DNA from: Candidatus Promineifilum breve
GTDB taxonomy: Bacteria > Chloroflexota > Anaerolineae > Promineifilales > Promineifilaceae
NCBI RefSeq assembly: GCF_900066015.1
Contig: NZ_LN890655.1
Span: 3,016,726-3,080,725 of the forward strand
DNA: 64,000 bases
Direction: 5' to 3'
The notes beneath the pieces are model-generated. The model had not been told where the DNA came from and ran no database searches. It saw nothing but the letters and a program-made list of their open reading frames with translations. Of this stretch, positions 14,341-24,900 are shown one piece after another. Within the stretch, counting starts at the first letter, position 1. The number at the start of each line of letters is the position of its first letter. A program made the position numbers and the translations under genes.

Positions 14341-15148
14341 TTCTTACCAGAAACGCCAACTCGGTCTGAAACTCAAACCGCTCGGCCAGCCAGCCGCGCT
14401 CATTCACGAGTTGCATGAAGCGCGCCTCGTAGTGGGCAGCCATGCCCTTGCGCCGGCCGCCCAGGCTTTGCGCAGGGAAGGAGACCAGCAGCAGCGGCGT
14501 GTCCAGCGTGTCCAGCAGCCGCGCCGGGGCGTGGCGATCGACGGCTTCCAGGCAGGGCAGCGTCTTCAGCACGAGAGCCACGTCGGCCGGTTCGCTGGGT
14601 GGGCGGCCGATCACGTCGCGCACCTCGGCCCGGCCGGGATAACCCAACAGGGCAAAGGCGTGGTTGAGGAAGTCGATCTGATCGCCATAGATGTCATAGG
14701 CGACGTATTCGGCCGTGGGCGGCAGGGGCATCCACGGCCGGGCCAACGGGTTCAGGCCGCAGGCCACATCGAGCACGCGACCGAGCGGCGGCACGGCGGC
14801 CAGCGTCGTGGCGAAGAACGTGTCCAGGATGGGCAACCGCTCGCGGGTCGAGGTATGGCCGGCCATGATGGCCCGGCAGGCGGCGCGCAACGGCTCGGCC
14901 GCCGGAGAGGGATCGACGGCCGCCGCCTCCTGTAGTCGAGCCAACGCCCGTGCGTAGTCGATGGGCGCGTCCTGGAACGCGCCGCCCGCCTGATGCAGCA
15001 CGTTCTTGGTGGCCTTGATCGCCGCCTTCAGGTTGGGCCGAATCGCCAGCTCGCGCGCGCCAACGGCCCGCACGAAGTCGGGGCTGACGTGGCGGTATTT
15101 GGCCGCGGCCAACACGGCGGCCACTAACTCCTCCAGTTGCTTTTCCAT
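14333..15148 (-). CDS. 16S rRNA (guanine-1405-N7)-methyltransferase family protein, copy 2
   Basis: A 271-residue member of the FmrO/Sgm/ArmA/Rmt family and paralogue of the protein at 2232. It has the helical N-terminal domain (1-95), STRERLP (100-106), SAM motif LDVACGLNPLARPWM (126-140), AYDIYGDQIDFLNHAF (150-165), ALVLKTLPCLE (191-201) and SFPAQSLGGRRKGMAAHYE (223-241). The SLGGRRKGM stretch matches the form I know from acquired Rmt/ArmA enzymes, so this copy looks the more canonical. The predicted reaction is N7 methylation of G1405 in 16S rRNA with aminoglycoside resistance as a result, inferred from family. It is divergent from the P-ATPase gene. The last stop is inside an interspersed repeat. 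Confidence 0.88.
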   Translation of the reverse strand: MEKQLEELVAAVLAAAKYRHVSPDFVRAVGARELAIRPNLKAAIKATKNVLHQAGGAFQDAPIDYARALARLQEAAAVDPSPAAEPLRAACRAIMAGHTSTRERLPILDTFFATTLAAVPPLGRVLDVACGLNPLARPWMPLPPTAEYVAYDIYGDQIDFLNHAFALLGYPGRAEVRDVIGRPPSEPADVALVLKTLPCLEAVDRHAPARLLDTLDTPLLLVSFPAQSLGGRRKGMAAHYEARFMQLVNERGWLAERFEFQTELAFLVRKN

Positions 15149-15291
15149 CGCCTCCAGTCTAACAAACTTCTCATCACTTGTCGGATTGTTTTTTCGTCAT
15201 CTTTTTCATAAAATCCCCCGCGCCTTTAGAAATCGCGTGGGGAGCCGTCCAAGCGCTATCATACACTTGAAGGAACAGCCTGAAACATTAA

Positions 15292-18051
15292 ATGACTATC
15301 TGGCATACTGAAACAGTGGCAAGCGTCATCGCCACATTAGAAACCGATGTCGCCGCCGGGCTAAGCGATGCGACCGTCGAACAGCGTTTGGGCCGCTACG
15401 GCCACAACGAACTGATCGAGCGCGGCGGCAAGAAACCGCTCAAGATTCTGTGGCAGCAATTCACCAGCACGATGGTGCTTATCCTCATCGCCGCGGCTAT
15501 AGCTTCCGGTCTGCTGGGCAAAGCCACCGAGACCATCGCCATTGGCGCCATTGTCGTTCTGTTCGCCCTGCTCGGCTTTGTGCAAGAGTATCGCGCCGAG
15601 CAGGCTATGGCCGCTCTCAAGAAGCTGGCCGTGCCCGTTGTCCGCGTCGTGCGCGGCGGCGAGCGGCGCGAGCTTTCGGCCCGCGACCTGGTGCCGGGCG
15701 ATGTCGTCCTGCTGGAGGCGGGCAACGCCGTGCCGGCCGACGTGCGCCTGGTTGAAAGCGTGAACCTGCGCGTCCAGGAGGCCGTGTTGACCGGCGAATC
15801 GGAGGCGGTCGAGAAGCACACCGCGGCGCTGGCCGGCGAAGGGTTGACGTTGGGCGATCGGGTCAATATGGCCTACATGGGTACGTCCGTCAGCTACGGG
15901 CGTGGCTCAGCCGTCGTCGTCGAGACCGGCATGACCACCGAATTGGGCAAGATCGCCACCCTCATCCAGGACACGGGCGAATCGACAACGCCGTTGCAGC
16001 GCCGATTGGATGGCGTGGGCAAGCTGCTGGCGCTGGCCGGTGTCGTCGTGGCCGGTCTGGTCATGGTGATCGGCGTCGCCTTGCGCGAAGACCCACGCGA
16101 CATGTTTCTGTCGGCGGTCAGCGTGGCCGTGGCCGTTGTGCCGGAGGGGCTGCCGGCCGTGGTCACGGTGACATTGGCCCTGGGGGCACAGCGTATGTTG
16201 CGCCGCAACGCGCTGATCCGCAAGCTACCGGCCGTCGAAACGCTGGGCGCGGTGACCATCATTGCTTCGGATAAGACGGGCACCCTGACCGAAAACCGCA
16301 TGACCGTGACCATTATCGACGTGGCCGGCCACTACCTGGAATTAACCGGCACCGGCCAAGCTCATCCGGCGCCGGCCCTGGCCCACGCCGGCGACGCGCC
16401 GATCCGGCTGGCCGATCAGCCGCCGGCCATCGGTCTGGCGCTGGCCGGGGGGGCCTTGTGCAACGACGCGGCGCTACAGCCTGACCCGCAGACGGGGCGT
16501 TATGCCGTGATCGGCGACCCGACGGAAGGGGCTTTGCTGGTGGCCGCCCGCCAGGCCGGGCTGGATGGCGCGGCCTTGGCGCGCCTCGCTCCCCGGGTGG
16601 GCGAGTGGCCCTTCGACTCTGAGCGCAAGCGCATGACCACCGTCCACCGCCTGCCGGATGATCCGGCCGAGCTGCCGGAGGCGCTGGCGGGGTTGCGCGC
16701 CGCGGGCTTGCGGCCCGGCGAGCGGTACATCGCGTTCACGAAGGGGGCCGTCGATGGCCTGCTGGAACTCAGCCGCCGCATCTGGGTGGGCGGCGAACCG
16801 CTGCCCCTGGATGATACCTGGCGCGAGCGCATCCACCAGGCGAACGAGCAGATGGCCCAAAACGGCATGCGCGTGTTGGGCGTGGGCGTGCAATGGATCG
16901 ACACGCCGCAGGACGAGCTCGAACGCGACCTGACGATCATCGGTCTGGTGGGCATGATCGACCCGCCCCGACCGGAGGTGAAGGCGGCCGTGGCTAAGGC
17001 CAAGCTGGCCGGCATCCGGCCAATCATGATCACCGGCGACCACCCGCTGACAGCCCGCTTCATCGCCTATGACCTGGGCATCAGCGACAACGGCCGCGTC
17101 AAGACGGGGCAGATGATCGACGCACTGACCCCCGGCGAGCTGGCGGAAGTCGTGGACGACGTATCGATCTACGCGCGCGTGACCCCCGCCCACAAGCTGC
17201 AAATCGTGGAGACGTTGCAAAAGAAGGGGCAGATCGTCGCCATGACCGGCGACGGCGTGAACGATTCGCCGGCGCTGAAACGGGCCGACATCGGCGTGGC
17301 GATGGGCATCACCGGCACCGACGTGTCGAAGGAGGCGTCGGACATGGTCTTGCTCGACGATAACTTCGCCACCATCGTCTCGGCCGTGGAAGAAGGGCGC
17401 GTCATCTATGACAACATCCGCCGCTTCATCAAGTTTTCGATAGCCGGCAACGTGGGCAAAGTGCTGGTGATGCTCCTGGCGCCGTTGTTGCTGGGAGCAG
17501 GCGCGGCCGTCGCCCTCTTGCCCCTGCAACTACTGTGGCTCAATCTGCTGACCGATGGGCTGCTGGGATTGGGGTTGGGTGTGGAGCCGGCCGAGCGCAA
17601 TACTATGCAGCGCGCGCCGCGCGATCCGGCGGCCGGCCTATTCAGCGATGGGGTCGGCCGGCAGGTGATCTGGGTGGGCGTGCTCGTGGGCGCCATCGCT
17701 CTGCTGGTGGGCTATCTATACTTTGACCGGGCCAACCCCGACGACACGACTTGGCGGACGATGATCTTCACGACGCTGGGCTTTTTACAGATCGGCCAGG
17801 CGCTGGCCTCGCGCTCCGAGCGCGAATCGTTCTTCTCGCTCGGGCTGCGCAGCAATCTGACGTTGACGATCTTAGCCCTGGTCGTGTTGGGGCTGCAATT
17901 GGCCGTGCTCTACTGGCCGTTCCTGGAGCAGTTCTTCCAGATCGTCCCGCTGGCCCCGCGTGATTTGCTGGTAGCCGCCGCGCTGGGCAGTCTGAGCTTT
18001 GTGGCTATTGAAGTGGAGAAAGCCATCCTGCGGCGCAGACAAGCCGCCTGA
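15292..18051 (+). CDS. Cation-transporting P-type ATPase, PacL/Ca2+ type
   Basis: A 919-residue P2-type ATPase of full length. It has the N-terminal cation-ATPase domain (1-60), actuator motif TGES (167-170), M4 motif VVPEGLPAV (283-291), phosphorylated Asp327 in [10 protein letters not shown], nucleotide-binding KGAVDG, hinge [17 protein letters not shown] and six C-terminal helices. The PEGL form of M4 together with NxxxD in M6 ([17 protein letters not shown]) fits Ca2+/Mn2+ pumps of the PMR1/PacL group; Na+ or K+ transport cannot be excluded. It probably exports calcium from the cytoplasm. It converges on the next gene with only 19 bases between stops. Confidence 0.93.
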   Translation: MTIWHTETVASVIATLETDVAAGLSDATVEQRLGRYGHNELIERGGKKPLKILWQQFTSTMVLILIAAAIASGLLGKATETIAIGAIVVLFALLGFVQEYRAEQAMAALKKLAVPVVRVVRGGERRELSARDLVPGDVVLLEAGNAVPADVRLVESVNLRVQEAVLTGESEAVEKHTAALAGEGLTLGDRVNMAYMGTSVSYGRGSAVVVETGMTTELGKIATLIQDTGESTTPLQRRLDGVGKLLALAGVVVAGLVMVIGVALREDPRDMFLSAVSVAVAVVPEGLPAVVTVTLALGAQRMLRRNALIRKLPAVETLGAVTIIASDKTGTLTENRMTVTIIDVAGHYLELTGTGQAHPAPALAHAGDAPIRLADQPPAIGLALAGGALCNDAALQPDPQTGRYAVIGDPTEGALLVAARQAGLDGAALARLAPRVGEWPFDSERKRMTTVHRLPDDPAELPEALAGLRAAGLRPGERYIAFTKGAVDGLLELSRRIWVGGEPLPLDDTWRERIHQANEQMAQNGMRVLGVGVQWIDTPQDELERDLTIIGLVGMIDPPRPEVKAAVAKAKLAGIRPIMITGDHPLTARFIAYDLGISDNGRVKTGQMIDALTPGELAEVVDDVSIYARVTPAHKLQIVETLQKKGQIVAMTGDGVNDSPALKRADIGVAMGITGTDVSKEASDMVLLDDNFATIVSAVEEGRVIYDNIRRFIKFSIAGNVGKVLVMLLAPLLLGAGAAVALLPLQLLWLNLLTDGLLGLGLGVEPAERNTMQRAPRDPAAGLFSDGVGRQVIWVGVLVGAIALLVGYLYFDRANPDDTTWRTMIFTTLGFLQIGQALASRSERESFFSLGLRSNLTLTILALVVLGLQLAVLYWPFLEQFFQIVPLAPRDLLVAAALGSLSFVAIEVEKAILRRRQAA

Positions 18052-18070
18052 CGCTGGGCCAGGACTGCGC

Positions 18071-18940
18071 TTATTCGCCGCCCATCACAATAAACGACGG
18101 TGCGGCGGGATCGTCCCGCCGCGCCAATCGTCGCCGGTCGTCCTGAGAAATATCTGCTGCCTCGGACGATGTGACGTCGATCATCTGATATTGTTGGGGT
18201 GGAGAGAGCCGCGCGGCTTCACCCAGTAGCATCGTAAATAGTAACGTCGCCGCCGGCTGATTTGCCGCCGGCTGATTTGCCGCCATTTCGACCGCGCTTA
18301 AAGTGGCCGCGCCGCCGGCCAAACCAGCCTGCCGCACCAGCCGCTCGGCCGCCGCCCACGGCGCTTCGCCCGGCGCGGGGGCGGCCGTGGGCAAGTGCCA
18401 CATCCCATTCGGCTCGTGGCGTGTCCAGACGATCTGGCCGTCGGGCCGGCGGGCGATGACGGTGATGGTGATGGCCCAATCGTCCCCCCCGGCGGCCGGT
18501 CGATTCCCCAACAACCGGCTCAGCCGTTGACCCAGGCCCCGTTCTTCGCGGGTCAGGAGCGGCGGCCCGCCGGCATGATTCAGCGTCGCCGCCAGCGGCC
18601 CGTGAAACCGCGACGACAGCGCCCGCGGCAGGGGGGCGCTATCGAAGAAACCGGCCGGGGGGCGGCCGTCGGGCGGCGCCAGATCACCTCCGCGCATAAT
18701 GCAGCGAAAATAGAAGGCCAGTTCGCCGCCGGCCGGTTCGGCGCGATAGTGCAACCCGGTTAGACGCACGGGCAGGACGGTGAGAGTGGTGTCCTCGCGG
18801 AAGGCGCGGGCCAGCGTATCGGCCGGCAGCACGCCCGGTTCCAGCCTGCGGTGGATAGGGATCAAGGTGCGGTTGTCGCTTTGTTGCAGCAAAACCCGCC
18901 CTTTGTAATCGCTCAAAACGCCCACGACGATCAATTCCAT
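18071..18940 (-). CDS. Tandem degenerate Nudix-fold protein
   Basis: A 289-residue protein that appears to hold two Nudix-like domains. The first (1-135) opens ELIVVGVLSDYKGRVLLQQS, a typical Nudix first strand, but its box region reads RLEPGVLPADTLARAFREDT and lacks the glutamates. The second (about 150-280) opens WAITITVIARRPDGQIVWTR and its box reads APAPGEAPWAAAERLVRQAG, again without the REUXEE core. Neither is likely to hydrolyse a substrate, so a binding or regulatory role, as in Nudix-like sensors, is my inference. A short NQPAA duplication follows residue 225. No partner gene: the neighbours are convergent or divergent. Confidence 0.6.
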   Translation of the reverse strand: MELIVVGVLSDYKGRVLLQQSDNRTLIPIHRRLEPGVLPADTLARAFREDTTLTVLPVRLTGLHYRAEPAGGELAFYFRCIMRGGDLAPPDGRPPAGFFDSAPLPRALSSRFHGPLAATLNHAGGPPLLTREERGLGQRLSRLLGNRPAAGGDDWAITITVIARRPDGQIVWTRHEPNGMWHLPTAAPAPGEAPWAAAERLVRQAGLAGGAATLSAVEMAANQPAANQPAATLLFTMLLGEAARLSPPQQYQMIDVTSSEAADISQDDRRRLARRDDPAAPSFIVMGGE

Positions 18941-19238
18941 GACGTTAATACCTGTAAAATGGATGAATTATGTCAACTTAATTGACTGTCAAGATGACCT
19001 TGGTACTACGCTTTTTGGTCGATTTTTATGTTTTACTCACAATTGCGTCGTGCAATCGGGTCTTTTTTACCGTATTCTACTACGTGCGTCGCCCACGTCT
19101 GTAACGACCTGGCGATATGCAGTATCGGGAAAGAGAAAGAGATGTAATGTGAGTGGCGCCGGCTACGCGATCCGGTTCCAACCCACCACCGGGGAGAGCT
19201 CTCCTCCGATTACATGACAACCACATAGGAGTATCAGA
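18941..19238. promoter_or_regulatory. Upstream region of the first beta-helix surface protein
   Basis: No gene is seen. GTCAA-N5-TTGAC (18973-18987) overlaps a possible -35 TTGACT (18983-18988), with TACTAC 16 bases on. Near the gene a structured leader is possible: TGTAAT (19143-19148) with ATTACA (19209-19214) enclosing CCGGT/ACCGG (19172-19192) and the perfect palindrome GGAGAGCTCTCC (19193-19204). AGGAG at 19227 is the ribosome binding site. No known riboswitch class was recognised. Confidence 0.4.
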
Positions 19239-21752
19239 ATGAAACGCAAAACCGTTTATCGGTTCTCTATGCTCGCGCTTCTGTTCCTGTTCATTTCGGC
19301 CGGCCGGGCGCTGGCCCAAGGCGATTTACTATTCGCCCCGACTATCTACAACAACGCGGCCGCGGCCTGTACCGTCACCGTCTCACCATCACAGATCATC
19401 CAGACGGCCGTCAATGACGCCTCCAGCGGCGACGTCGTCTGCGTGCGCGCCGGAACGTACCATCAGCAGGTCAAGTTCCGTCCGGTCGATGCCGGCATCA
19501 CCCTCCAGGCTTATCCCGGCGAGCGGCCGGTTCTGGATGGGCAGGGTTCGATCCCCGACGGCAAATATGAAGGGTTGATCCACGTCAACGCCAGCAACGT
19601 GACCGTTGAGGGATTCGACGTGTTCAATTCGGACGGCCGCGGTATCGTCGTCGCCCAGTTGAGCAGCGAGACCCAATCGCTGCAAAACGTGGTCATCCGC
19701 AATAACTTCGTACACGGCAGCACCGACGCCGGCATCAATATCAACGGCAATGAAACTAATCAGATACACAATATCCTGATCGAGAACAACGCCGTCTACG
19801 ACAACCTGGAAAAGAATACCAACGGGGCGGACAACGGCGGCAGCGCCGTGGCCTTCCTGGAGACGGACAACAGCATCGCCCGCGGCAACACGATCTACCA
19901 CAACCTCGGCGAGGGGCTGGTGGCCGACCGCTGGACGGCGGGCCTGACCTTTGAGGACAACGTCCTCTACGACAACAAGCACGCCGGCATCTACCTCTCG
20001 ACCACCCAAAACCCGCTGGTGCGGCGCAACTTTGTCTTTTGCACCGACGACCGCACCTACTGGCGCGGCACTAACGCCAAAAAGCCCGCGCCCGGCATCG
20101 TGGTGCGCGATGAAGATTACGAGGGGCAGACCAACAAGCCGCCGGCCAGCAATGGGCAAATCATCATCAACAACATCGTCGTCGGCTGCGGTAACAACTT
20201 CATCATCAGTTCGCAGATGGACGGCGGCGGGCTGAACGGCGCTCTCATTGCCAACAACTCGTTCATCAATGCCCGCGGCGACGCCGGATCGGGCGGCATG
20301 AACATCCTGTTCGAGGGCGACGCCAATTACAAGAACTCGCGCTTTGCCAATAACCTGATCATGCAATCGGAGCCTTCGGGCCAGATCGCCCGCATCCTGC
20401 TGAATCTGGGCGACCCCGACATGAGCAGCTTTACCGTCTCCAACAACCTCTACAGCTTCGCGCCACCCAACAACTGGATCAACAATGAGCCGGGCCGGGT
20501 CATCGGCGACCCCAAGCTGGCGAATGCGATCATGCCGACGAAGAACGGCGGCCTGCCGGCGGCGTCCAGCTATGGGCTTTTGGCGAACTCCCCGGCGGTC
20601 AATGCCGGCGCGTCCGTCAGCCAGGTGACCGAGGACTACTTCAAGCAGCAGCGCAGTGGCGGGCTGGACATCGGCGCCGATGAGCAGGGCGGCGGCGGCG
20701 GTGGCCCCACGACCGGCAACATCATCGTAACCGTGTCCACCACGCCCGATCAGGCCGCGCAGGTCTTCAGCTTCGCCGCCACCTACGGGTCGGGCAGTTT
20801 CCAACTGGCGGATGGTCAAAACAATAACTCCGGGCAGATCGACGCCGGCACGTATAGCGTGACCCAGAGCGCGGTCGCCGGTTGGACGACCAGCGCCTCG
20901 TGTAGCGACGGCAGCCAGCCGAACGCCATCGCCCTGGCCGCCGACGAGACCGTCACCTGCACCTTCACCAATCAGCAGCAAGGCGGCGGCGGCGACGTAG
21001 AAGCCACGATTTACCTGACCACCAATGTGTCCGGCAATGTGGGCGGCGTGGCCTATGCCCCCGGCGACATCCTGGCCTACGACGGCGACGCCGGGGCCTG
21101 GTCGCTGTACTTCGACGGCTCCGACGTGGGCGTCAGCAGGGCGATCAACGACTTCGTCCTGCTCAGTGACGGCTCGCTGCTGCTCGCCCTGACCGGCAAC
21201 CCCACGTTGCCCATCGCCGGCGGCAGCTTCAAATTCGTGATGCAGGACGTTGCCCGTTTCGCGCCGACAAGCCTCGGCGACAACACGGCCGGTACCTGGT
21301 CGGTCTACTTCGACGGCTCCGACGTGGGCCTGTCGGCGACGGCCGAGAAGATCGACACCCTGGCGCGGCGGGCCGACGGCGCGCTGTTGATCAGCACCTA
21401 TGGCACGGCCAGCGTGACCGCCGCCGGCGGTGGTACGCTCAAGGCTCAGGATGAAGACCTGCTCGCCTTCCAGCCCAGCGCCACAGGCGCGGACACACAA
21501 GGTTCGTGGTCGTTGGGGCTGGAGGGCACAAACGTGCCGGGCATGAAGGGCGAAGACCTGACCGGGGCATGGCACGACGCCGCCTCGGGCCATTTTTACC
21601 TGACCATGACCAACGACTTCGTCATCGGCGGCGTGGCCGGAACGGCCGGCGCCATCATCACCCTCACGCCGTCGGGCGGGGTGACGGCCTACTGGAACGC
21701 GGCCAATGCCGGATTCGGCGGGCCGGTCGATGGGCTACACATTGCCCCCTGA
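19239..21752 (+). CDS. Secreted right-handed beta-helix protein with prealbumin-like and repeat domains
   Basis: An 837-residue exported protein. The signal peptide (1-26) ends near GRALAQ. Residues about 40-470 form a right-handed parallel beta-helix (NosD/PbH1-like) with repeated N-rich turns such as VVIRNNFVHGS, NILIENNAVYDN and TFEDNVLYDNKHAGIYLS. Residues about 495-585 are one prealbumin-like domain (GNIIVTVSTTPDQAAQVF to ETVTCTFTNQ). The C-terminal 250 residues carry repeats built around YFDGSDVG (three times, the last degenerate) and end VDGLHIAP. Beta-helices of this kind bind or cleave polysaccharide or act as adhesins; no catalytic site is recognisable. A clear terminator follows. 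The next gene is a larger paralogue. Confidence 0.85.
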   Translation: MKRKTVYRFSMLALLFLFISAGRALAQGDLLFAPTIYNNAAAACTVTVSPSQIIQTAVNDASSGDVVCVRAGTYHQQVKFRPVDAGITLQAYPGERPVLDGQGSIPDGKYEGLIHVNASNVTVEGFDVFNSDGRGIVVAQLSSETQSLQNVVIRNNFVHGSTDAGININGNETNQIHNILIENNAVYDNLEKNTNGADNGGSAVAFLETDNSIARGNTIYHNLGEGLVADRWTAGLTFEDNVLYDNKHAGIYLSTTQNPLVRRNFVFCTDDRTYWRGTNAKKPAPGIVVRDEDYEGQTNKPPASNGQIIINNIVVGCGNNFIISSQMDGGGLNGALIANNSFINARGDAGSGGMNILFEGDANYKNSRFANNLIMQSEPSGQIARILLNLGDPDMSSFTVSNNLYSFAPPNNWINNEPGRVIGDPKLANAIMPTKNGGLPAASSYGLLANSPAVNAGASVSQVTEDYFKQQRSGGLDIGADEQGGGGGGPTTGNIIVTVSTTPDQAAQVFSFAATYGSGSFQLADGQNNNSGQIDAGTYSVTQSAVAGWTTSASCSDGSQPNAIALAADETVTCTFTNQQQGGGGDVEATIYLTTNVSGNVGGVAYAPGDILAYDGDAGAWSLYFDGSDVGVSRAINDFVLLSDGSLLLALTGNPTLPIAGGSFKFVMQDVARFAPTSLGDNTAGTWSVYFDGSDVGLSATAEKIDTLARRADGALLISTYGTASVTAAGGGTLKAQDEDLLAFQPSATGADTQGSWSLGLEGTNVPGMKGEDLTGAWHDAASGHFYLTMTNDFVIGGVAGTAGAIITLTPSGGVTAYWNAANAGFGGPVDGLHIAP

Positions 21753-21791
21753 GTCGTAACCGAGCGACACGTGAATAGACATTGAGCAAAG

Positions 21792-21818
21792 AGGCCGGGC
21801 TAATACCCCGGCCTTTTT
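21792..21818 (+). terminator. Rho-independent terminator
   Basis: AGGCCGGG (21792-21799) pairs perfectly with CCCGGCCT (21807-21814), followed by TTTT (21815-21818). It ends transcription of the 19239 gene and implies a separate promoter for the paralogue (a TATACT hexamer lies at 21865). Confidence 0.92.
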
Positions 21819-21911
21819 GTCGATGAAAGAAAGCCTCTTAAGATGAATTGTAAGCTTATTTCCTTATACTATGCCTGCCTATCGGAAGCCTGATTGGAAG
21901 AGGAGCAGAAG

Positions 21912-24900
21912 ATGATCAAAAAGAGGATAACTACACGCCTGTTGTGGCCGCTCTGCCTGGTGGCGATATTATTCGGCCTGGCCGGTAGCCTCTTGCCCGG
22001 CGTGGCCGGGGCGCTGCAATCGCCGGCATGTGATTGGGTGGTCGGCCCGGACGACATCCCGACCATCTCCGACGCCATCATCGCTGCATCCGGCGGGCAA
22101 ACGATCTGCGTCCATGGCGGCATCTACCACGAGCGCGTCGATATTCCCTCCACCAAAACCGGCCTGAGCCTGCTGGCCCTGCCCGGCGAGACGCCGATCA
22201 TTGACGGCCAAAAGGCGCTGCCCGGCGGCGCGGTGGGCGATCGCTTCAAGGGGCTGATGGAGATCAGGGCCGTCGGGGTCACGATCGATGGTTTCGAGAT
22301 TCGCTTTTCCAGCGCGCGCGGGCTAGACGTATCGGCCGATGGCGTGACCGTCCGCAACACCAGCGTCCACGACAACTGGAGCACGGGCATCAACGTGACC
22401 GCCGGCGAGACGCTCAACGACGTTTTGATCGAAAACAACCACGTCTACCGCAACATGCGCCGGTCGCAATATGCGCCGGTCATCTATCGTGGCCTGCGCA
22501 CCGGCAGCGGGGCCACCGATTGGGCCTTCGATCCCAACGAAAACTGGGACACGCCCTTCTGGACGGGGGCCAATGCCGACCTGCCGGAGCAATGGCTGAA
22601 CGGTGTGTCGATGACCTTCAACGACGACGGCCGCACCGAGCGCGTCTATGCCGGTTCGGCCCGCGCCGGGCGCAACGGCTACATCGGCCCGGAGTATAGC
22701 GCCGACGGCCTGGAGTTCAGCTACACCGGGGCCGACATCCTGTTCCACCAGCCGGCCACCAACAAATGGACGCTCTACTTCGATGGCGAGCCGCGCGGCA
22801 TCCCGCAGAACGAGGTGATCGACGCCTTCCAGATCGAGAGCACCGCGCCGATCAGTAATCCATGGCCCTGCCCCACGTGCGCGCCCATCCTGCTGAGCTT
22901 CATCGAGCCGGTGACGCTGCCCATCGACGACGGGGCCGGCGGCAGCACGCCCACGGCCATCGCGCCCAGCGACCTGGTGTACTTCCGGCCCACGGCCATC
23001 GTTGCCAATCGGGTCGATGCCGGATTCTTCACCATCCACAAGCGCGCCGCCGATTTGGTTGGGCTGCCGGCGGCGGCCAATATCGACGCCCTTGACCGCG
23101 CCCCCGATGGCCGTCTGCTGATCAGTCTGACCGACACGCAGACGCTGACCAACCCCGACCTGATGACGGTGACGGCCGAAAGGGAAGACCTGGTGGCCTA
23201 TGATGAGGCGACCGGCGTCTGGAGCCTTTTCTTCGAGGGCGACCAAATTCTCTTCAACCCGTTTCAGGCCGAAGATCTGACCGCCGCCTGGCTCGACGAC
23301 GACGGCCATCTCTACATCAGCGGCGACCCCATCGGCGGCAGCGCCCTCACCCTCATTGACACAACCAACAGCACGGCCCGCAACAACCACGTCTACAACA
23401 ATTTCGGCGAGGGATTGGTGGCCGACCGCTATTCGGTGCGGGCCACGCTGGAGGGCAACGTGCTCTACGACAACCAGCACGCCAACCTCTATCTAAACTC
23501 GACGACCGACACCCTCATCAAGGGCAACTTCGTCTTCTGCACCGACGACCGCACGTTCTGGCGCAAAGGCTCCGGCCGGAACTACAAGCCCGGCCCCGGC
23601 ATCCAAATTCGGGATGAGGCCTGGAGTGGCCCCAACCCGCCGTCGCTCAGTTCGGGCTACGTCATCATCAACAACATCGTCTACGGGTGCAGCACCAACT
23701 TCGGCGTCTCGACCCAGAAGCCGGGCGGCGGGCTGAACGACTCGCTGGTCGCCAACAACCTGTTTGCCCACGCCCGCGGCGAGGGGGCCATCACCGGCTA
23801 CGATAATATCAATTTCAACAGCGACGCCTCCTTCAATGGTTCCTCATTCGTCAACAACGTGCTGTTGCAGAGCGAGTCGCTGGGAGTCAACACGCGCATC
23901 CAGGGCTGGATAGCGGCCAACTTCGCCACCTTTACGCTGGCCGACAATCTCTACTCCATCCCCCCGGCCGAGGGCTGGAGCAATCTGGGCCAGGAACCGG
24001 GGCGCATCATCGGCGATCCCCAACTGGCCGAGCCGCAACTGTCGGACGCCAATCCGCCGCTGCCGGTGATGGGCAGCCTGCCCGATGCCGACGACTTCCA
24101 GCTGACCTATGATTCGCCCGCCCTCGATGCCGGGCAGCCGTTGGCCGAGGTGCTCGAAGATTTCTTCCATCAGCCGCGCGCCAATAGCGGGCCGCTCGAC
24201 CTGGGCGTGCACGAACTGCCCCACGTGGGCGGCATCGTCGTGGTGCAGGAAACCTCCCCGGCGGCCTACACCCAGCTCTTCAATTTTAGCGCCGGCTACG
24301 TTCCCGACGGCTTCGCGCTTCAGGGTGGCCAATCCCACAACTCCGGCGCGCTGCCGGCGGGCATCTATAGCGTCGCCTCGGCCCCGGTCGATGGCTGGAC
24401 GACGACGGCCACCTGCGATGACGGTTCGCCGCCCGACGCCATCCAGCTTGGCCCCACCGAGACGGTCATCTGTACCTTCCACAGCGCGCGCCAGACACGG
24501 CTGACCGTCATCAACCAGGTGGAGCCGGCCGGTGACCCGCAGCTCTTCGCCTTCACCTTGTCGCCCGGCGAGTCGTTCGATCTGGCCGCCGAAAGCCGGA
24601 CCTTCGTTATCGCGCCGGACGTGGCCCACGCGCTGAGCGTGGTCGTACCCGCCGGCTGGCAGCAGACCGGCGCGGCCTGCGACAATGGCGACGCACCGGG
24701 AGCCATCACGCTGGAGAACGGCGAATGGGTGGCCTGCACCTTCTCCCACCGCAAGGTGGGGCAAATCATCGTCGAGAAGCAGACCCTGCCCGACGGCGCA
24801 AACCAGACGTTCGACTTCACCACCGATTATGGCCCCTTCAGCCTGAGCGACGGCCAACGTAACACGTCCGCCTATCTCGCGCCCGGCGTCTACGGCGTGG

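Noticed and set aside
19143-19214. Known riboswitch class before the surface protein
   Set aside because: No conserved core of a c-di-GMP, SAM, TPP, cobalamin or similar riboswitch could be recognised.
19389-21593. 734-codon minus-strand open frame opposite the first surface protein
   Set aside because: Shadow of a long, biased gene; no start signal, no recognisable motif, and the + strand has a signal peptide, ribosome binding site and terminator.
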